DNA from: Charina bottae
Taxonomy: Eukaryota > Chordata > Lepidosauria > Squamata > Charinaidae
Assembly (NCBI GenBank): GCA_023362775.1
Contig: JALMGJ010000001.1
Span: 94,582,501 to 94,646,500 of the forward strand
DNA length: 64,000 nt
Reading direction: 5' to 3'
The notes beneath the pieces are model-generated. The model was given only the letters and a program-made list of their open reading frames with translations. It was not told where the DNA came from and did no database searches. This document shows, in pieces, positions 44,260-56,269 of this stretch (the stretch's first letter is position 1; every line of letters starts with the position of its first letter). The position numbers and the translations under genes were made by a program.

Positions 44260-44760
44260 AGCTGTGTCGGGTTCCGCAGGGGTTGCTGCTCTCTCTGTTT
44301 CTGTTTAACATCTACATGAAGCCACTGGATGAGGTCATCTGGCAGCATGTACCATCAGTATGCTGATGATATGCACCTTTACCTCTCTACCCCTGGCCGC
44401 CCAAGTGATGCCATGGAGGTTCTATCTCAGTGTCTGAAGAATGGGGAGCAACAGGCTTCAGCTCAACCCTAGCAAGACTGGCTTTGGGTATTAGGGCCCC
44501 CTGGTTCTGGGGATTTCTCATCTCTTGTTCTGGATGGGGTTGCACTACCCCAAGTACAACCTGCAGGCAATTTGGAGGTCCTCCTGGACTCATGGCTCCT
44601 GTTTAAGAAACAGATGACAGCCATGGACAGGAGGGCCTTTGTACAACTTCATGTTGTGCGCTAATTGAGCCTGTTCCTGGACTGGGAGGCTTTGCTCATG
44701 GTCACTCATGCCTTGGTCACCTCCCAAATGGACTACTTCAATGTGCTTTACATGAGAGGA
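44260..44760 (+). mobile_element. L2/CR1-type LINE RT gene, 3' piece
   Basis: Continues the RT split at 36071: a VPQG-like turn, LFLFNIYMKPLDEVI, then YADDMHLYLS at about 44358-44387. Several frame breaks. Confidence 0.82.
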
Positions 44761-44764
44761 TGTC

Positions 44765-45570
44765 TTGATGTCTGGAGGGGGATGTCAGGAATCCTCTCTG
44801 GGTGGCAGGTCTGGTTCAGTGGGTGTGCTATAGAAAAACAGAATGTTGGTAGCCATCAAGTTAATACTACTACAGTTGTAATACCATTGTCTGATTGTAT
44901 TTCAGATGCAATTGTAACTTTTTTGTCTTCCTAAACAAGGCTTGGCTTCCTTGCTTGGATGAGATTCAATTAAGCCAAGTTGCTGTGATGGAGTGCCAGC
45001 TACTTGGGGAAAATAAGTGAACCCTGCTTTAATGCAGCAGCTTGAGCCACAGAAGTTAGCAACTGAAATCCTTCGCAGCACCATCTCTACTGATTCTGGC
45101 AGGCCAAACATGGTTTAAAAGGCATCGGGTGAAAGATGGCTCAACAGCTGGAACCCCCTTGCAGTTCAAAGATTATTTCTTCGTTTCCATTTTCTGCATC
45201 TTTTAATGAAAATATCTGGCTGACTCTTGTAAACAGCATACCCTTTCTTGGGATTCATGGCACAAATGATAGAATGAAGCAAGTGAAATCATATGGGCAA
45301 TACAGCTATGAAGCAAATTAGGGGCGTCTTCTCTTCAGGCAGACCCCAGGAACTCATGAGTACTCTTTCAGATTCCAGGGTGAAGGATCCCAAATCCTCA
45401 CCCCCTTTCCCTGCTAGACTCCACTTTTGATGAGCAACAGAGTGGATACTTGGAGGCAGGAAAGACGAGGTAGTATCTTCAGTGATGGCAAAGTAGTCCT
45501 TGGGAGAGACTGAACCATCACCCCTCATCTGAAGGTCACAGAGAGCTCCGGGTTGGGGACATACAAGTTA
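44765..45570. other. Intergenic DNA, nothing recognised
   Basis: No gene or repeat family recognised. Confidence 0.4.
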
Positions 45571-45588
45571 TAACAGAACCCGAGAGCT

Positions 45589-46480
45589 CTGCATGGTTCA
45601 ATGGGCAAAAAATGTTGGTCCTAATATACAAATGCAACAATGGGAAGATATGTGGAATAAAAAAATAAAATTTACTTTGAGTTACAATTTGAAGGAAAAT
45701 TTTTATAAGATGATGTACAGATGGTATATGACCCCACAAAAACTTGCTAAAATGTATGGGAGTGTCTCCAACATTCGTTGGAAATGTAAAAAACAAGAGG
45801 GGTCTTTTTACCATATGTGGTGGACATGCAAAGTGGCAAAGAACTATTGGACTCAAATACATTCATTGATGCAAAATATATTACAAATTAGAATCCCACT
45901 TAAACGAGAATTGTTTTTGTTGGGAATATCAGAAGAACAAGTAGAAAAACACTTTACTAGAATTATACAATACATGATTACAGCGGCAAGACTTCTGTAT
46001 GCACAAAATTGGAAAAATCAAACTCTACCAACGATACAAGACTGGATGTTAAAACTGATGGACATGGCAGAAAATGACAAATTGACATGTTTACTAAAAG
46101 AAAACTCAAATTGCTATTATCTTAAAGAATGGAAACCATTGATGGAATATTTGCAAAAAGCAGGAGGGGCAAAGCTTACATGGGGTTTTGAAGACCAGAT
46201 TATATATAAATAGAAAATATCAGATAAGAAATGTTTATGAATATTATATAAAGCTAGTATGTAAGATAAAAAAAATTGTTACTTTTATGACCAGAGATAG
46301 ATCGGAAGTTAGCTTATTTCTATGCTGTTTTCCCTTTCTTTTTCTTTTTCTTTTTTTCTTTTTCTTTTTACTTTTCTACAGTTTTTTCTCTGTCTTTTCT
46401 TAATTTGTATTTGTATTTCTGTTTCATTTTCAACTTTTAACTTTGTATATTTAAAACTTTCATAAAATCTATGAAAAAAA
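45589..46480 (+). mobile_element. 5'-truncated L1 LINE with open ORF2 C-terminus
   Basis: A 206-codon open frame (45593-46213) has the L1 ORF2 C-terminal pattern: MMYRWYMTPQKLAKMY, CKKQEGSFYHMWWTCKVAKNYW and a CxxC/H-like block. A pyrimidine-rich 3' UTR and A-rich end follow. Direct repeats AACAGAACCCGAGAGCT lie at 45572-45588 and about 46480-46496. Confidence 0.9.
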
Positions 46481-47047
46481 ACAGAACCCGAGAGCTGTTG
46501 CCTTGGGGGCTGTCAAAGGAGATCTTGAAGGAACACAATAGCTTGGTAAACAAGGACACTGTGGAAGAACATGCCACCCACTCTGCCACCCTCCCTTCTT
46601 CCTACAAAGGCTTGTGTGAGCTCCATGGTGCGGAACAGAACAGTACAAAATAGGCTGTGTTGGGCACTGTGAGCTGAGGGAGGCCTCAGGGTGGCCAGTT
46701 GTTTGGGGGGGAGGGGGGTTCTTGTCTCCTGCCATATCAGATTCAACACAGGGGGCTGAAATCTACCAAAGTGATTCATTCATATCTGGGATTGCAATTC
46801 AACATTTCTTTTTAAAAAAGGATACTTTGGAAATAAGCACCTTAAATGTTGTCTGATGCTGTCATAATTCGTTCAGAAGAAACATAATTACCATTTCATG
46901 CCAGGCCAACTCAAGTCCTTCAAGACAACTGGAGCCCACTTCTTTAGCTGAATTTGCACAACACATTCGACAAGGCAAAAATGAGGTTGGATAATTTGCC
47001 ACCCCAGTGTTGTGGGAGGCCGAGCATTTCTTAGCATGTTATGTCAA

Positions 47048-47484
47048 TCATGGAGTTTTGAAGGTTAATAAAAGAACTCCAAGCAGCTAACAACAATCTT
47101 GCAAAGTAGAAGCGTGAACCACGAAAGGGACTTGCACATTACGCTTAATTACGTTCAGAAATAAATTCAGTCTTCACATAGTAGTTAGATGAAGAAAAAA
47201 ATAGAGATAGTTTACATTTATTCAGTAGATCTGGATACAAGTAGATTCATAGTAGATCTGTGTGCAAGCGAGATGAAAAGGACGAGAGCTGCATTCTGCA
47301 GCACCTCCTGCTTGCAGATGTGCCCAAAGAGTAATGGAGATTGTTAATCCCTCAAAGTCAAGAAGGAGAAAGGAAGTGGAAATCAAGTGACCCATGTGAC
47401 ATCCCACAAGCACAATAGAGATGTGTTTACTAGAAAGACCCCCCTTATGAGACAATGCTGAGTTGACCCCTGATAATTCCAACA
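47048..47484 (-). repeat. LTR of a second copia lineage
   Basis: Minus strand begins TGTTGGAATTATCAGG, closely matching the solo LTR at 30438-30876. It lies just after the pol frame, so it is the 3' LTR. Confidence 0.88.
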
Positions 47485-47496
47485 CCCCTTCTCAAG

Positions 47497-48759
47497 TTAG
47501 CATGTCTCAGAGTCCACAAGGTTCAACTTCTTCTGCAGTTCTTGGTAACTGCTCCTCGGCAACGGCTTTGTGAGAATGTCCACAGTCATGTTCTTTGTGG
47601 GACAATAGTCTAGTCTGACTATTCCTTGCTCTTGCAAGTATTTCGCTACATGATTCTTAACATCAATGTGTTTAGTTCTCCCATTAATCTTTTCTGACTG
47701 TGAGAGCCTAATACAACTTTGGTTGTCTTCGTAGACCTGAATAGGGGTAGATTCCTCTATCCTCATGTCTTCAAGCAGTAGCTTGAGCCATGAAACCTCT
47801 TTGCATGCTTCTGCTGCTGACACATACTCCGCCTCTGTGTATGAATGTGCGACTGTATCTTGCTTATGGCTTCCCCAGGTTACTGCCCCACCCCCATAGA
47901 AAAATACATGCCCACTAGTGGATTTACGGTCAGTAATGTCTTCTGCCCAATCCGCATCTGTAAACCCCACTAGTTTTGAATTGTCAGTGGCTGGTAGCTT
48001 TATTTTTAGGTGTATAGTGCCCTTTAGGTACCTTCCCACCCACTTAACACCAGTCCAGTCTCTCTGTGTGGGTGTGCTAGTTTTTCTGTATAGAATGTTT
48101 ACTGCAGCTGCTATGTCTGTCCTAGTGGTAGTGGCTAGATACAATAGCTTACCTATGGCACTTTTATAGCCATTATTCTCTGGTAAAAGTTCACTAGGTT
48201 CCTGTTGCTTGTGGAAACCTATTTCCATTGGTGTTGGCATAGGATTGGCATTTTGCAGTCCTAAGCTTTCCAACAGTTCTAGTATCTTTTGCTTCTGGCT
48301 TAGAAGAAAGCTTCCATCTTCTTCCTTTTCAATCTGTATCCCCAAGTAGTAGCTGGCATTGCCCAGATGCTTGACTTCTACTTCTTTGTTCAGGTTGGAC
48401 ATGATTTCATCAAAGTCTCTTTTGTTATTATGGCAGATCATCAAATCATCCACATAAAAAAGAACGTACACCTCTCTGCCATTTCTGCATCTTGTGTAGA
48501 GACAGGGATCAGCTTGGCCTTGAACAAAGCCTTGCTTAAGAAGTACTTGGTTCAACTTCTTATTCCATGCTCTTGCTGCTTGCTTCAGGTCATAAATCCC
48601 CTTCTGAAGTTTGCAAACGAGTTGCTGCGTCTTGGGATTGGCGAAGCCTGGAGGTTGTAGCATGTACAGTTCTTCCTCTATCTCTCCATGTAGAAATGCA
48701 GTCTTTACATCTAGGTGTTCAACACTCATATTCCTGGAAGCTGCTAGACTCAGGAGCAT
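47497..48759 (-). pseudogene. Second copia element: open RT/RNase H (3' half only)
   Basis: 420 open codons: VEHLDVKTAFLHGEIEEELYM, GIYDLKQAARAWN, VLFYVDDLMICH (intact YVDD), TDRKSTSGHVFFYGGG, HSYTEAEYVSAAEACKE and VDILTKPLP. No internal stop. Gag, protease and integrase are missing beyond 48765, so the element is truncated. It differs clearly from the copia at 36-44 kb. Confidence 0.93.
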
Positions 48760-49130
48760 TCTGATTGCGTTATGTTATATGTACGCAATTACTGCATTTT
48801 GCTAAAACAGGATTAGAAGTTAATTTATTATCTGAAGCTGGCCTTTACATGGGGGAACTACAAATGGCTTTCCAAAGAGGTAGAAGTATTTGTTGTTTGT
48901 TTGAAAAGACTTTTTTCAAACAAACAAGACTTATGGCACCCAAATTATTTTATCACAGATGCTCTTGTGATTGAGATCAGGTATAGTTGATGAAGCAGAC
49001 TGAGATCCACAAGACTTTATGTGACCAAAAAGAACCAAAATCTTACTCTTTAAGGTGGCACTTTCTGCTCTTCCTCCTCCCCTTTCTTGGATTCTGCCAT
49101 TCTTCATGCTTCATTCTATCCCAGCCCTTT

Positions 49131-49440
49131 GTCTTTTGTTGTTTATTCGTTCAGTCCCTTCCAACTCTTTGTGACTTCATGGACCAGCCCACGCCAGAGC
49201 TTCCTGTTGGCCGTCACCATCCCCAGCTCCCCCACGGTGGAGTCCATCACCACCGTGTCATTGTCAACTCTTGGCAACCACATAGATAGATTTTCTCCAT
49301 GATGATCTGTCCCTAACCTGGTCCTTCAGGTCTTCCAGGGAGTGTTGGCACTCCCATCACCACTGTAACTGAGTCCATCCACCTTGCTGCTGGTCGTCCT
49401 CTTCTTCTTTTTCCTTCCACTTTTCCCAAGCCTAACCCTA
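49131..49440 (-). mobile_element. BovB LINE 3' end
   Basis: Matches the 9.5 kb BovB copy (gttgtttattcgttcagtc, ttcatggaccagcccacgcc) but has extra divergent sequence after 49260. Confidence 0.8.
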
Positions 49441-49493
49441 ACCCTTGAGAATGAATAGATAAAAGGAAAGGATGCCTTTCGCCCCATGCACTA

Positions 49494-49494
<1 letters not shown>

Positions 49495-49524
<30 letters not shown>

Positions 49525-49525
49525 A
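49495..49525. repeat. (GATT)n microsatellite
   Basis: About eight units. Confidence 0.9.
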
Positions 49526-49529
49526 TGTG

Positions 49530-50095
49530 CCATCAAGTCATTGTTGACTCTTAGCAACCACATAGATTTTCTCCATGTACTTTTGGGTCTTCTAACAGTC
49601 CACTCATTGCCACTGTAACTGAGTCCATTCACCTTGCTGCTGGTCAGCCTCTTCTACACTTTCCTTCCACCTTTCCCAGCATTATGAACTTCTCCAGAGA
49701 GTTAGGTTTTTGCATAATATGTCCAAAGTAGGATACTTTGAGCCTGGTCATTTGTGCCTCGAGTGAGAACTCTGGGTTGATTTGTTCGATGATCCATTTG
49801 TTTGTTTTTTTGGTTGTCCACAGTATTCTGCTAAAATCACTAAAAGCTTGCTGGAATGGACATAAATTTAGCAGGAATAGAAATTGAGAGAAGAACAAGG
49901 CAGAGCCCACAGAGCAGCAGAGGTGTCTGCAGAATGTGTGTGCATGTATGAAAAAAGTCCAGATGGTGTCCAAGACCAGATAGCCATGGTGCCCATCTGG
50001 ATCTTTTGACCCTATCCCCTGGACACCCCTGCAGTGCAGTCCCTTTTCTGAGTGAGTCACTGCAAACGCCGTTTTCCAGAATGCAATTCCCATTT
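49530..50095 (-). mobile_element. BovB/RTE-type LINE fragment
   Basis: The minus-strand frame has EQINPEFSLEAQMTRLKVSY and FGHIMQKPNSLEKFIMLGKVEG, the BovB C-terminal pattern. Confidence 0.7.
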
Positions 50096-50124
50096 AATAG
50101 GCACTTTCTGCTGACCTTTTAGAA

Positions 50125-51378
50125 CAGCCTTTCTCAACCTTTTGACCCTGGAGAACCCTTGAAATATTTTTCAGGCCTCGGGGACCCCCTGCACATTCAG
50201 GCTCAGATATAGGCCAGACGTTACAAAATTATTACATGCGTTTCATGTGTAGGCCTGTATATATGCACTAACAGTGTTCTTAAACTAAAAATAAAGACTG
50301 AAACTTAACCTCTTTAATGGGAAGTTGCCCGAATTTGAAATAATTTTTTTAATAAATCGTGATCTCCCGGGGAACACCTAGTGCAGGGCTTTCCAAACTT
50401 TTCATGTTGGTGACACACTTTTTAGGCATGCATCATTTCGCGACACACTCTTACAGCAGGGCATCATTTCGTGACACACTCTTACAGCAGGGCACAAGGC
50501 AGGCACTAGGACCTGCGGGGAATCCTGGCAGGGCAGGTTTGGAGGCAGCAAGGCACAGGGCAGGCACTACGACCTGTGCAGAATCACAGCAGGTTTGGAG
50601 GCAGCGAGGCAGAAGGCAGGCACTAGGACCTGTGCGGAATCCTGGCAGGGCGGGTTTGGAGGCAGCAAGGCACAAGGCAGGCACTAGGACCTGCGCGGAA
50701 TCACAGCAGGTTTGGAGGCAGCAAGGCAGCAAGGCACAAGGCAGGCACTAGGACCTGTGCGGAATCACAGCAGGTTTGGAGGCAGCGAGGCAGAAGGCAG
50801 GCACTAGGGCCTGCGTGGAATCCTGGCAGGGCAGGTTTGGAGGCAGCAAGGCACAAGGCAGGCACTAGGGCCTGCACGGAATCCTGGCAGGGCAGGTTTG
50901 GAGGCAGCAAGGCACAAGGCAGGCACTAGGACCTGCGCGGAATCACAGCAGGTTTGGAGGCAGCAAGGCACAAGGCAGGCACTAGGACCTGCGCGGAATC
51001 ACAGCAGGTTTGGAGGCAGCAGGGCACAAGGCAGGCACTAGGACCTGCACGGAATCACAGCTGGTTTGGAGGCAGCAAGGCACAAGGCAGGCACTAGGAC
51101 CTGCGTGGAATCACAGCAGGTTTGGAGGCAGCAAGACACAAGGCAGGCACTAGGACCTGTGCGGAATCCTGGCAGGGCAGGTTTGGAGGCAGCCAGGCAC
51201 ACGGCAGGCACTAGGACCTGCACGGAATCCTGGCAGGGCTCAGAGGCAGCAGCAGCCACAACACACCCAGACACTGCAGCCAACACACTAACGTGTTGCG
51301 ACACAGTTTGGAAAGCTCTGCCCTAGTGACTTCTCGTGGAACCATAGGGTGCCACGGAACCCTGGTTGAGAAACCCTG
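50125..51378. mobile_element. hAT MITE (CAGCCTTTCTCAACC family) carrying a nested hAT
   Basis: Perfect duplication TTTTAGAA (50117-50124, 51379-51386). The 50384-51320 element is inserted within it. The sequence outside that insert resembles the element at 62928-63236. Confidence 0.9.
50384..51320. mobile_element. hAT MITE (CAGAGCTTTCCAAAC family) with a long minisatellite
   Basis: 937 bp. Duplications ACCTAGTG/CCCTAGTG (7 of 8). The interior is about a dozen units of about 55-60 bp (aaggcaggcactaggacctg, cggaatcacagcaggtttgg). Shorter copies of the same unit occur in other family members. Confidence 0.92.
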
Positions 51379-51386
51379 TTTTAGAA

Positions 51387-53040
51387 TATGAATGTAAAAG
51401 ATTCACCTTGTAACTGGAGCGAGTCTGACTGCAGCTATATTTGATACCTTTGTGTTCAATTATCTCGAAGGTGGACAGGTTTAAACATGGTTCCTTCCTT
51501 CACACATATTTGCAGTTGCTTTAAAAGTATTCCCAGAGGGTAGAAAAGAACTTATTCCTATTTTTGCTTTATCTGTTCTGTAGTCAAATTTTACAACCAG
51601 ATTTTACCAGAGTAATCAATGGAGCCAATTTCACAATAGTGACTGCTTTCTTCTAACAGCAGCAGGTGTCTGCAGGGTAAGGTCAAAAAAGTCAAGATGG
51701 CAACCACGGTGGTGCGACTGAAGCTCTGCGATGCACATAAAAAACAGGCAGAGCAAAAGGTGAAAGATTTATATGATCCAAAGAGAAACCAGACAAATGG
51801 AAGGGAAGGAAGGATACTTTTTCTTTTTTACTTTTTATTTCGAATGGAGCAGTCTTTTTTTGGATCATCTTGCTTTTTTTAAAACTTCCTTTGTATTTCA
51901 ATCTTTTAACAATAAGCATATGGATTAAAATAAAAAACAGGCAGAGTTCAATCCACTGTTGTGGCCACCACGGTGACCATATTGGCCATACACCCCTGAC
52001 AGCATCCCAAAATTGAAAGTCCTGCAACTGGAAACACATTGTACTTCGCAGGTCATAGATGGAATGATAGCTTGAAAGACCCATCACAAAATCAATCAGG
52101 GGAAGAAAACACATTTTTGAGAGGAGATTTAAGGGAAACTGTAATAATGCACAAACACACACGCACAAGTACATTGTAAATGTGAAGAAAAAGTGTGATC
52201 ATGAATGGCTTGAAGAAGAGACTCACTGTCAGTACAATATCCTTAACCAAGCCAGCTGGAGACAGAGTGACTGCTTTCTCACATGCTAAACCTAATTAAC
52301 ATTGGTTGGCTTTTTTGTTGCTCAGCCTGTTGTATGAAGCTAGCCAATTTAGTCAGTTTATGGTTCAAGGTGTGGGTTTTCTGGGTTTGCACAACACCCT
52401 GAACCAGGTTCTGTTTCAGAGATTATGAACACAAGCTTTCCTTCAAGTCTCTCCGTAAAGAGTTTGCCTCTGAATGACGAGCGTCGCGGAGCCAACCTGA
52501 AGCCCTTGCCAGGCACGCACCGTGGCGTGTTTGTGTGTGTCAAAAAAGTCGAAGTGGGGCAATTGGGCAACTGAAGCGCCACCCCTTTTTCACGTGTTGC
52601 AGTGCGTGTCAAAAAGGGACAGAGATTTCATTGCATAGGCCCAACCACCATCTAAGTGCAGTCCCAAAACTCTTCAAGAGATTGGGAAAGGCTGCCGTTA
52701 AAAAGAGATAAAGGGAGGGCGGCAAAGCCAAGGAAGCATTGGTACTTCTCTTTGCCAGCGCAGGACCACCTGCAGGGCAGGAGGAAAAGAAACCCTTCCT
52801 TACCCAGGCCTGACCTCCTGGCTGTGGGGAGGCAGGAGTTCAGGTAGAGGGCAAAAGGAAGCCACAGTCCAGCCAAGTTCCCAGCAGAGATCAGAAGTGG
52901 ATTAAGGACTCTACTTGGCACAACTTACTCACCAGCTTCCCTCCAGCTATGTGGAGAAGCCAGTTTTTCTGGTAACTCTTTGATGCCCGTATCTTTGATA
53001 ACTCCCACACTGAGGGCACCCACGTACACAAGGGGGTTTC
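51387..53040. other. Intergenic DNA, nothing recognised
   Basis: No gene or clear repeat family recognised. Confidence 0.4.
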
Positions 53041-53046
53041 CTAGGG

Positions 53047-53241
53047 AGAAACCTGCCTCCAAACCTGCTGTGATTCCCCGCAGGTCCTAGTGCCTGCCTT
53101 CTGCCTCGCTGCCTCCAAACCTGCTGTGATTCTGCACAGGTCCTAGTGCCTGCCCTGTGCCTTGCTGCCTCCAAACCCGCCCTGCCAGGATTCCGCGCAG
53201 GTCCTAGTGCCTGCCTTGTGCCCTGCTGTAAGAGTGTGTCT
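53047..53241. repeat. hAT-derived minisatellite fragment without termini
   Basis: Three units of gtcctagtgcctgccttgtg type, ending ctgctgtaagagtgtgtctg. Neither terminal repeat is present. Confidence 0.75.
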
Positions 53242-54014
53242 GCTCCGAGTGGGCCACCCTCAGTTACTGTTGGCCCTGCCACCCCTTTGCCTTCAGCAAG
53301 GACATCCACACATCTGGAGGCTCCGTAGCTCAGCTGTCCCCGAGAAGAGAGTACGTGGGAAATGCACTTCTGATGTACCTCCTCCTGGTAGGTGGGTGCC
53401 TCTGTGCCTTGTGGTAGAGGAGGGTTCCTTGTATCTCAGCTTATCAAACGCTTTTCTGAGCAACATGGGGGAGTAACATGCCAACAGTTGTTTCCTAAGA
53501 ACCCCGATGCTGGCTTGCAAGAAATCAGATTCTTTTGGCATCTAACTCAGTATTTCCAACCTTCATCAGCACAAGCTTTTTTCCTTCAACTGCAATCGAT
53601 CGTGCCAGGGATTTCTGATTGCTAAGCAGGTGTTCTCCCAATAACCTGTGATCCCTGCCAAAAATTTCATAATTTACATAAAGCTGCCTTACACCAAACC
53701 AGATCATTCCTTTTCCATATTTCCTGGGGCTCTGAGGGGATTCCCCATCCTCATAGCACACCAATTACTTTCTTCCTCCTTATATAAAGAATATTGAATA
53801 TTTGAAAGCTGTTATTGCATTAAGTGTTGAAAGCATTATTAGCCTTTGTTCACTTGTTTTCTGAACAGATATGCACACGTACCCATCACGCAATTCCTTT
53901 TCAGGGTAAGCTGAAAACGAAGAAGAAATAGTAAGCAAAAGAAAATAGGCATGATGTAAGAGAAAAGGAAATTAGCTAAGTCTAGTTTTCTCCATATTTT
54001 TCTGTTCAGATGGA

Positions 54015-54365
54015 TAAATACTTTTTTTTAGATTTTTTTAATCGCGCCTTTATTATTTTTATAAATAACTCAAGGTGGGGAACATACCTAATACTCCTTC
54101 CTCCTCCTATTTTCCCCACAACAACAACCCTGTGAGGTGAGTTGGGCTGAGAGAGAGGGACTGGCCCAAGGTCACCCAGCCGGCTTTCATGCCTAAGGCG
54201 GGACTAGAACTCTCAGTCTCCTGGTTTGCCATTGGCTCCTTCCTAGGGCTGAGAGACAAGGACTGGCCCAAGGTCACCCAACCGGCTTTCATGCCTGAGG
54301 CGGGACTAGAACTCTCAGTCTCCTGGTTTCTAGCCTGTTGCCTTAACCACTAGACCAAACTGGCT
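54015..54365 (-). mobile_element. tRNA-derived SINE with internal duplication
   Basis: The minus strand starts gccagtttggtctagtggtt (A-box-like). The block containing gggcatgaaagccggctggg-type sequence occurs twice (about 54160-54230 and 54260-54335). The tail is caccttgagttatttataaa. Confidence 0.75.
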
Positions 54366-54869
54366 CTACTTTATTGTATACATAAATATACATAATATTA
54401 TACTGTATATACCGTACATATATAAATATATGTATACATAAGCAATATGTAATATCACATGCAGTATAAGAGGCTGTTAAAAGAACAAGCATGTGGAATA
54501 TGGTATAAATATTAATATATGTATAAAATCACACAATCAGTTAAATAAATGTCATGCATAATACCTGTTAGTACTATAATATTTGTTTCCTTCCCCATCA
54601 ACCTATTGTCATTATTATTTGCACCTATGTGCCACCTTTTTTCAGAGAATTGAAGGCTTTAATAAAATAGTTATACAAAAAAGGTGCTTGGCTGCGATTC
54701 TTTACCAGTTAGCCTGTGAAATATTGCCAAGTGAGTGTTGGATGAACCTAAGATTCCCCCCATTCCCATCCCACCCACAAAAGCTGCAGGAAATGGTGCA
54801 GAGAGATCCTAACCCTTCCTCCGTGACTTCGATAACTCTGATGGTGCAGAGTAGGGCCACCATCTATGG

Positions 54870-55103
54870 CAGAGCTTTCCAAACTGTGTGTCGGGACACG
54901 TTAGTGTGTCGGCTGCAGTGTCTGGGTGTGTCAAGGCTGCTGCTGCCTCCGAGCCCTGCCAGGATTCCACGCAGGTCCTAGTGCCTGCCTTGTGCCCTGC
55001 TGTAAGAGTGTGTCGTGAAATGATGCCCTGCTGTAAGAGTGTGTCGCGAAATGATGCATGTCTAAAAAGTGTATCACCAACATGAAAAGTTTGGAAAGCT
55101 CTG
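54870..55103. mobile_element. hAT MITE (CAGAGCTTTCCAAAC family), minisatellite interior
   Basis: Perfect duplication ATCTATGG (54862-54869, 55104-55111). Confidence 0.92.
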
Positions 55104-55419
55104 ATCTATGGGCTGCAAACATCTGGAGAACTAGATGGCAGTAAAGCCATCGCTGTCGCCCTTTGCTGCCATGTTTAATGGTTGTCCAAATGTTTGCAGA
55201 CACGGTAGCCAAATCATGGGCCCCAACAGGGGTCATAGCAGAACATCTGCACAGAAGAAAGGAGGAACTGAATGCAGGAAGAGTATCAGGGAACATGCCA
55301 ACACTGCTGCCATCTAAAAATGTAAATTAAGAACTTTTCACCATCTATCCCTTGGGAATATATTATTTATTTAAGAAGATTGTTCTTTGTATTTTAACTA
55401 GTATTTATTCTTGTTTTAT

Positions 55420-55500
55420 TGTAAACTGCCCAGAGTCGCCCTCCGAGTGAGATGGGCGGTGACTAAATTTGAAATATAAGTAAATAAATGAATGAATAAA
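55420..55500 (+). mobile_element. L2 3' tail
   Basis: aaactgcccagagtcgccct, gatgggcggtgactaaattt, then AAAT/GAAT repeats. Confidence 0.75.
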
Positions 55501-55627
55501 TCTAGCAGGTTATGGGTTTCCTACAGCCTAGATGAGCAGCTTTCCTTGGGACCCAGAGAAGTCTCTTCCCACTCTGAACACAACCTTTGAATGAGACCTG
55601 AAAATGGCCCCTGACAAAAAGTTTGCG

Positions 55628-55850
55628 TGATGTACTGGTTAAAGTTCTACACTGGGACTAGAGAGTCTTGAGTTCAAGTCCACCCATAGCCATTCAGGAC
55701 CACTGGGTAACTCTGCGCCGATCATGTTCTTCAGCCCAACCTACTTCACAAGGTGGTTGTTGCAGGAAAAATGGCAAGAAACTGTGCTGTGCGTGCCACT
55801 TTGAGCTCCTGGAAGAAAAATGGAGAACAAATGTAGCAAATAAATAAATC
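55628..55850 (+). mobile_element. tRNA-derived SINE
   Basis: gtgatgtactggttaaagtt and gagttcaagtccaccc resemble tRNA A and B boxes. The tail is AAATAAATAAAT. Confidence 0.65.
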
Positions 55851-56269
55851 AACACCAGCTAGTAATCCTGGTTTTGGACTAATTAAAGACAACCCCACTT
55901 ATTGCTCTGCAGCAATAAAAAAAACTATAAGAACTGAACTCTCTATATGCACTTTGCTAGTGTAACAGCTATGTTTGTACTTTTTTTTTTTTTTAAGAAT
56001 GATGTATACAGGAATGAGTCAGCTCCAAGCCTCCAAGGCATCCTGGATTCTGGAGGCTCTAGCCTGGGAAAGAGTCAGAAAGTGAGTATTTTATGGGCTC
56101 CAGAGACAGAAGCCCAGGTGTGCAGCTTCGTTGCAGAAACGGTGGTGCTGCAAAATGCGGATTATCGGGCACAGATCTAACCCTCCCCATTCATCATTTC
56201 CTCCCATTTTTTATTTTTGAAAACCTTTAATTTGGTCTTATTCCAGTCCTTCATCCAGTGCAGAAAAGG

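Noticed and set aside
49428..49445. Interstitial telomeric repeat (cctaaccctaaccctt)
   Set aside because: Only about two units, likely chance.
50450..51300. CRISPR-like array of regular repeats
   Set aside because: Units are directly adjacent without unique spacers, lie within a hAT element, and the DNA is eukaryotic.
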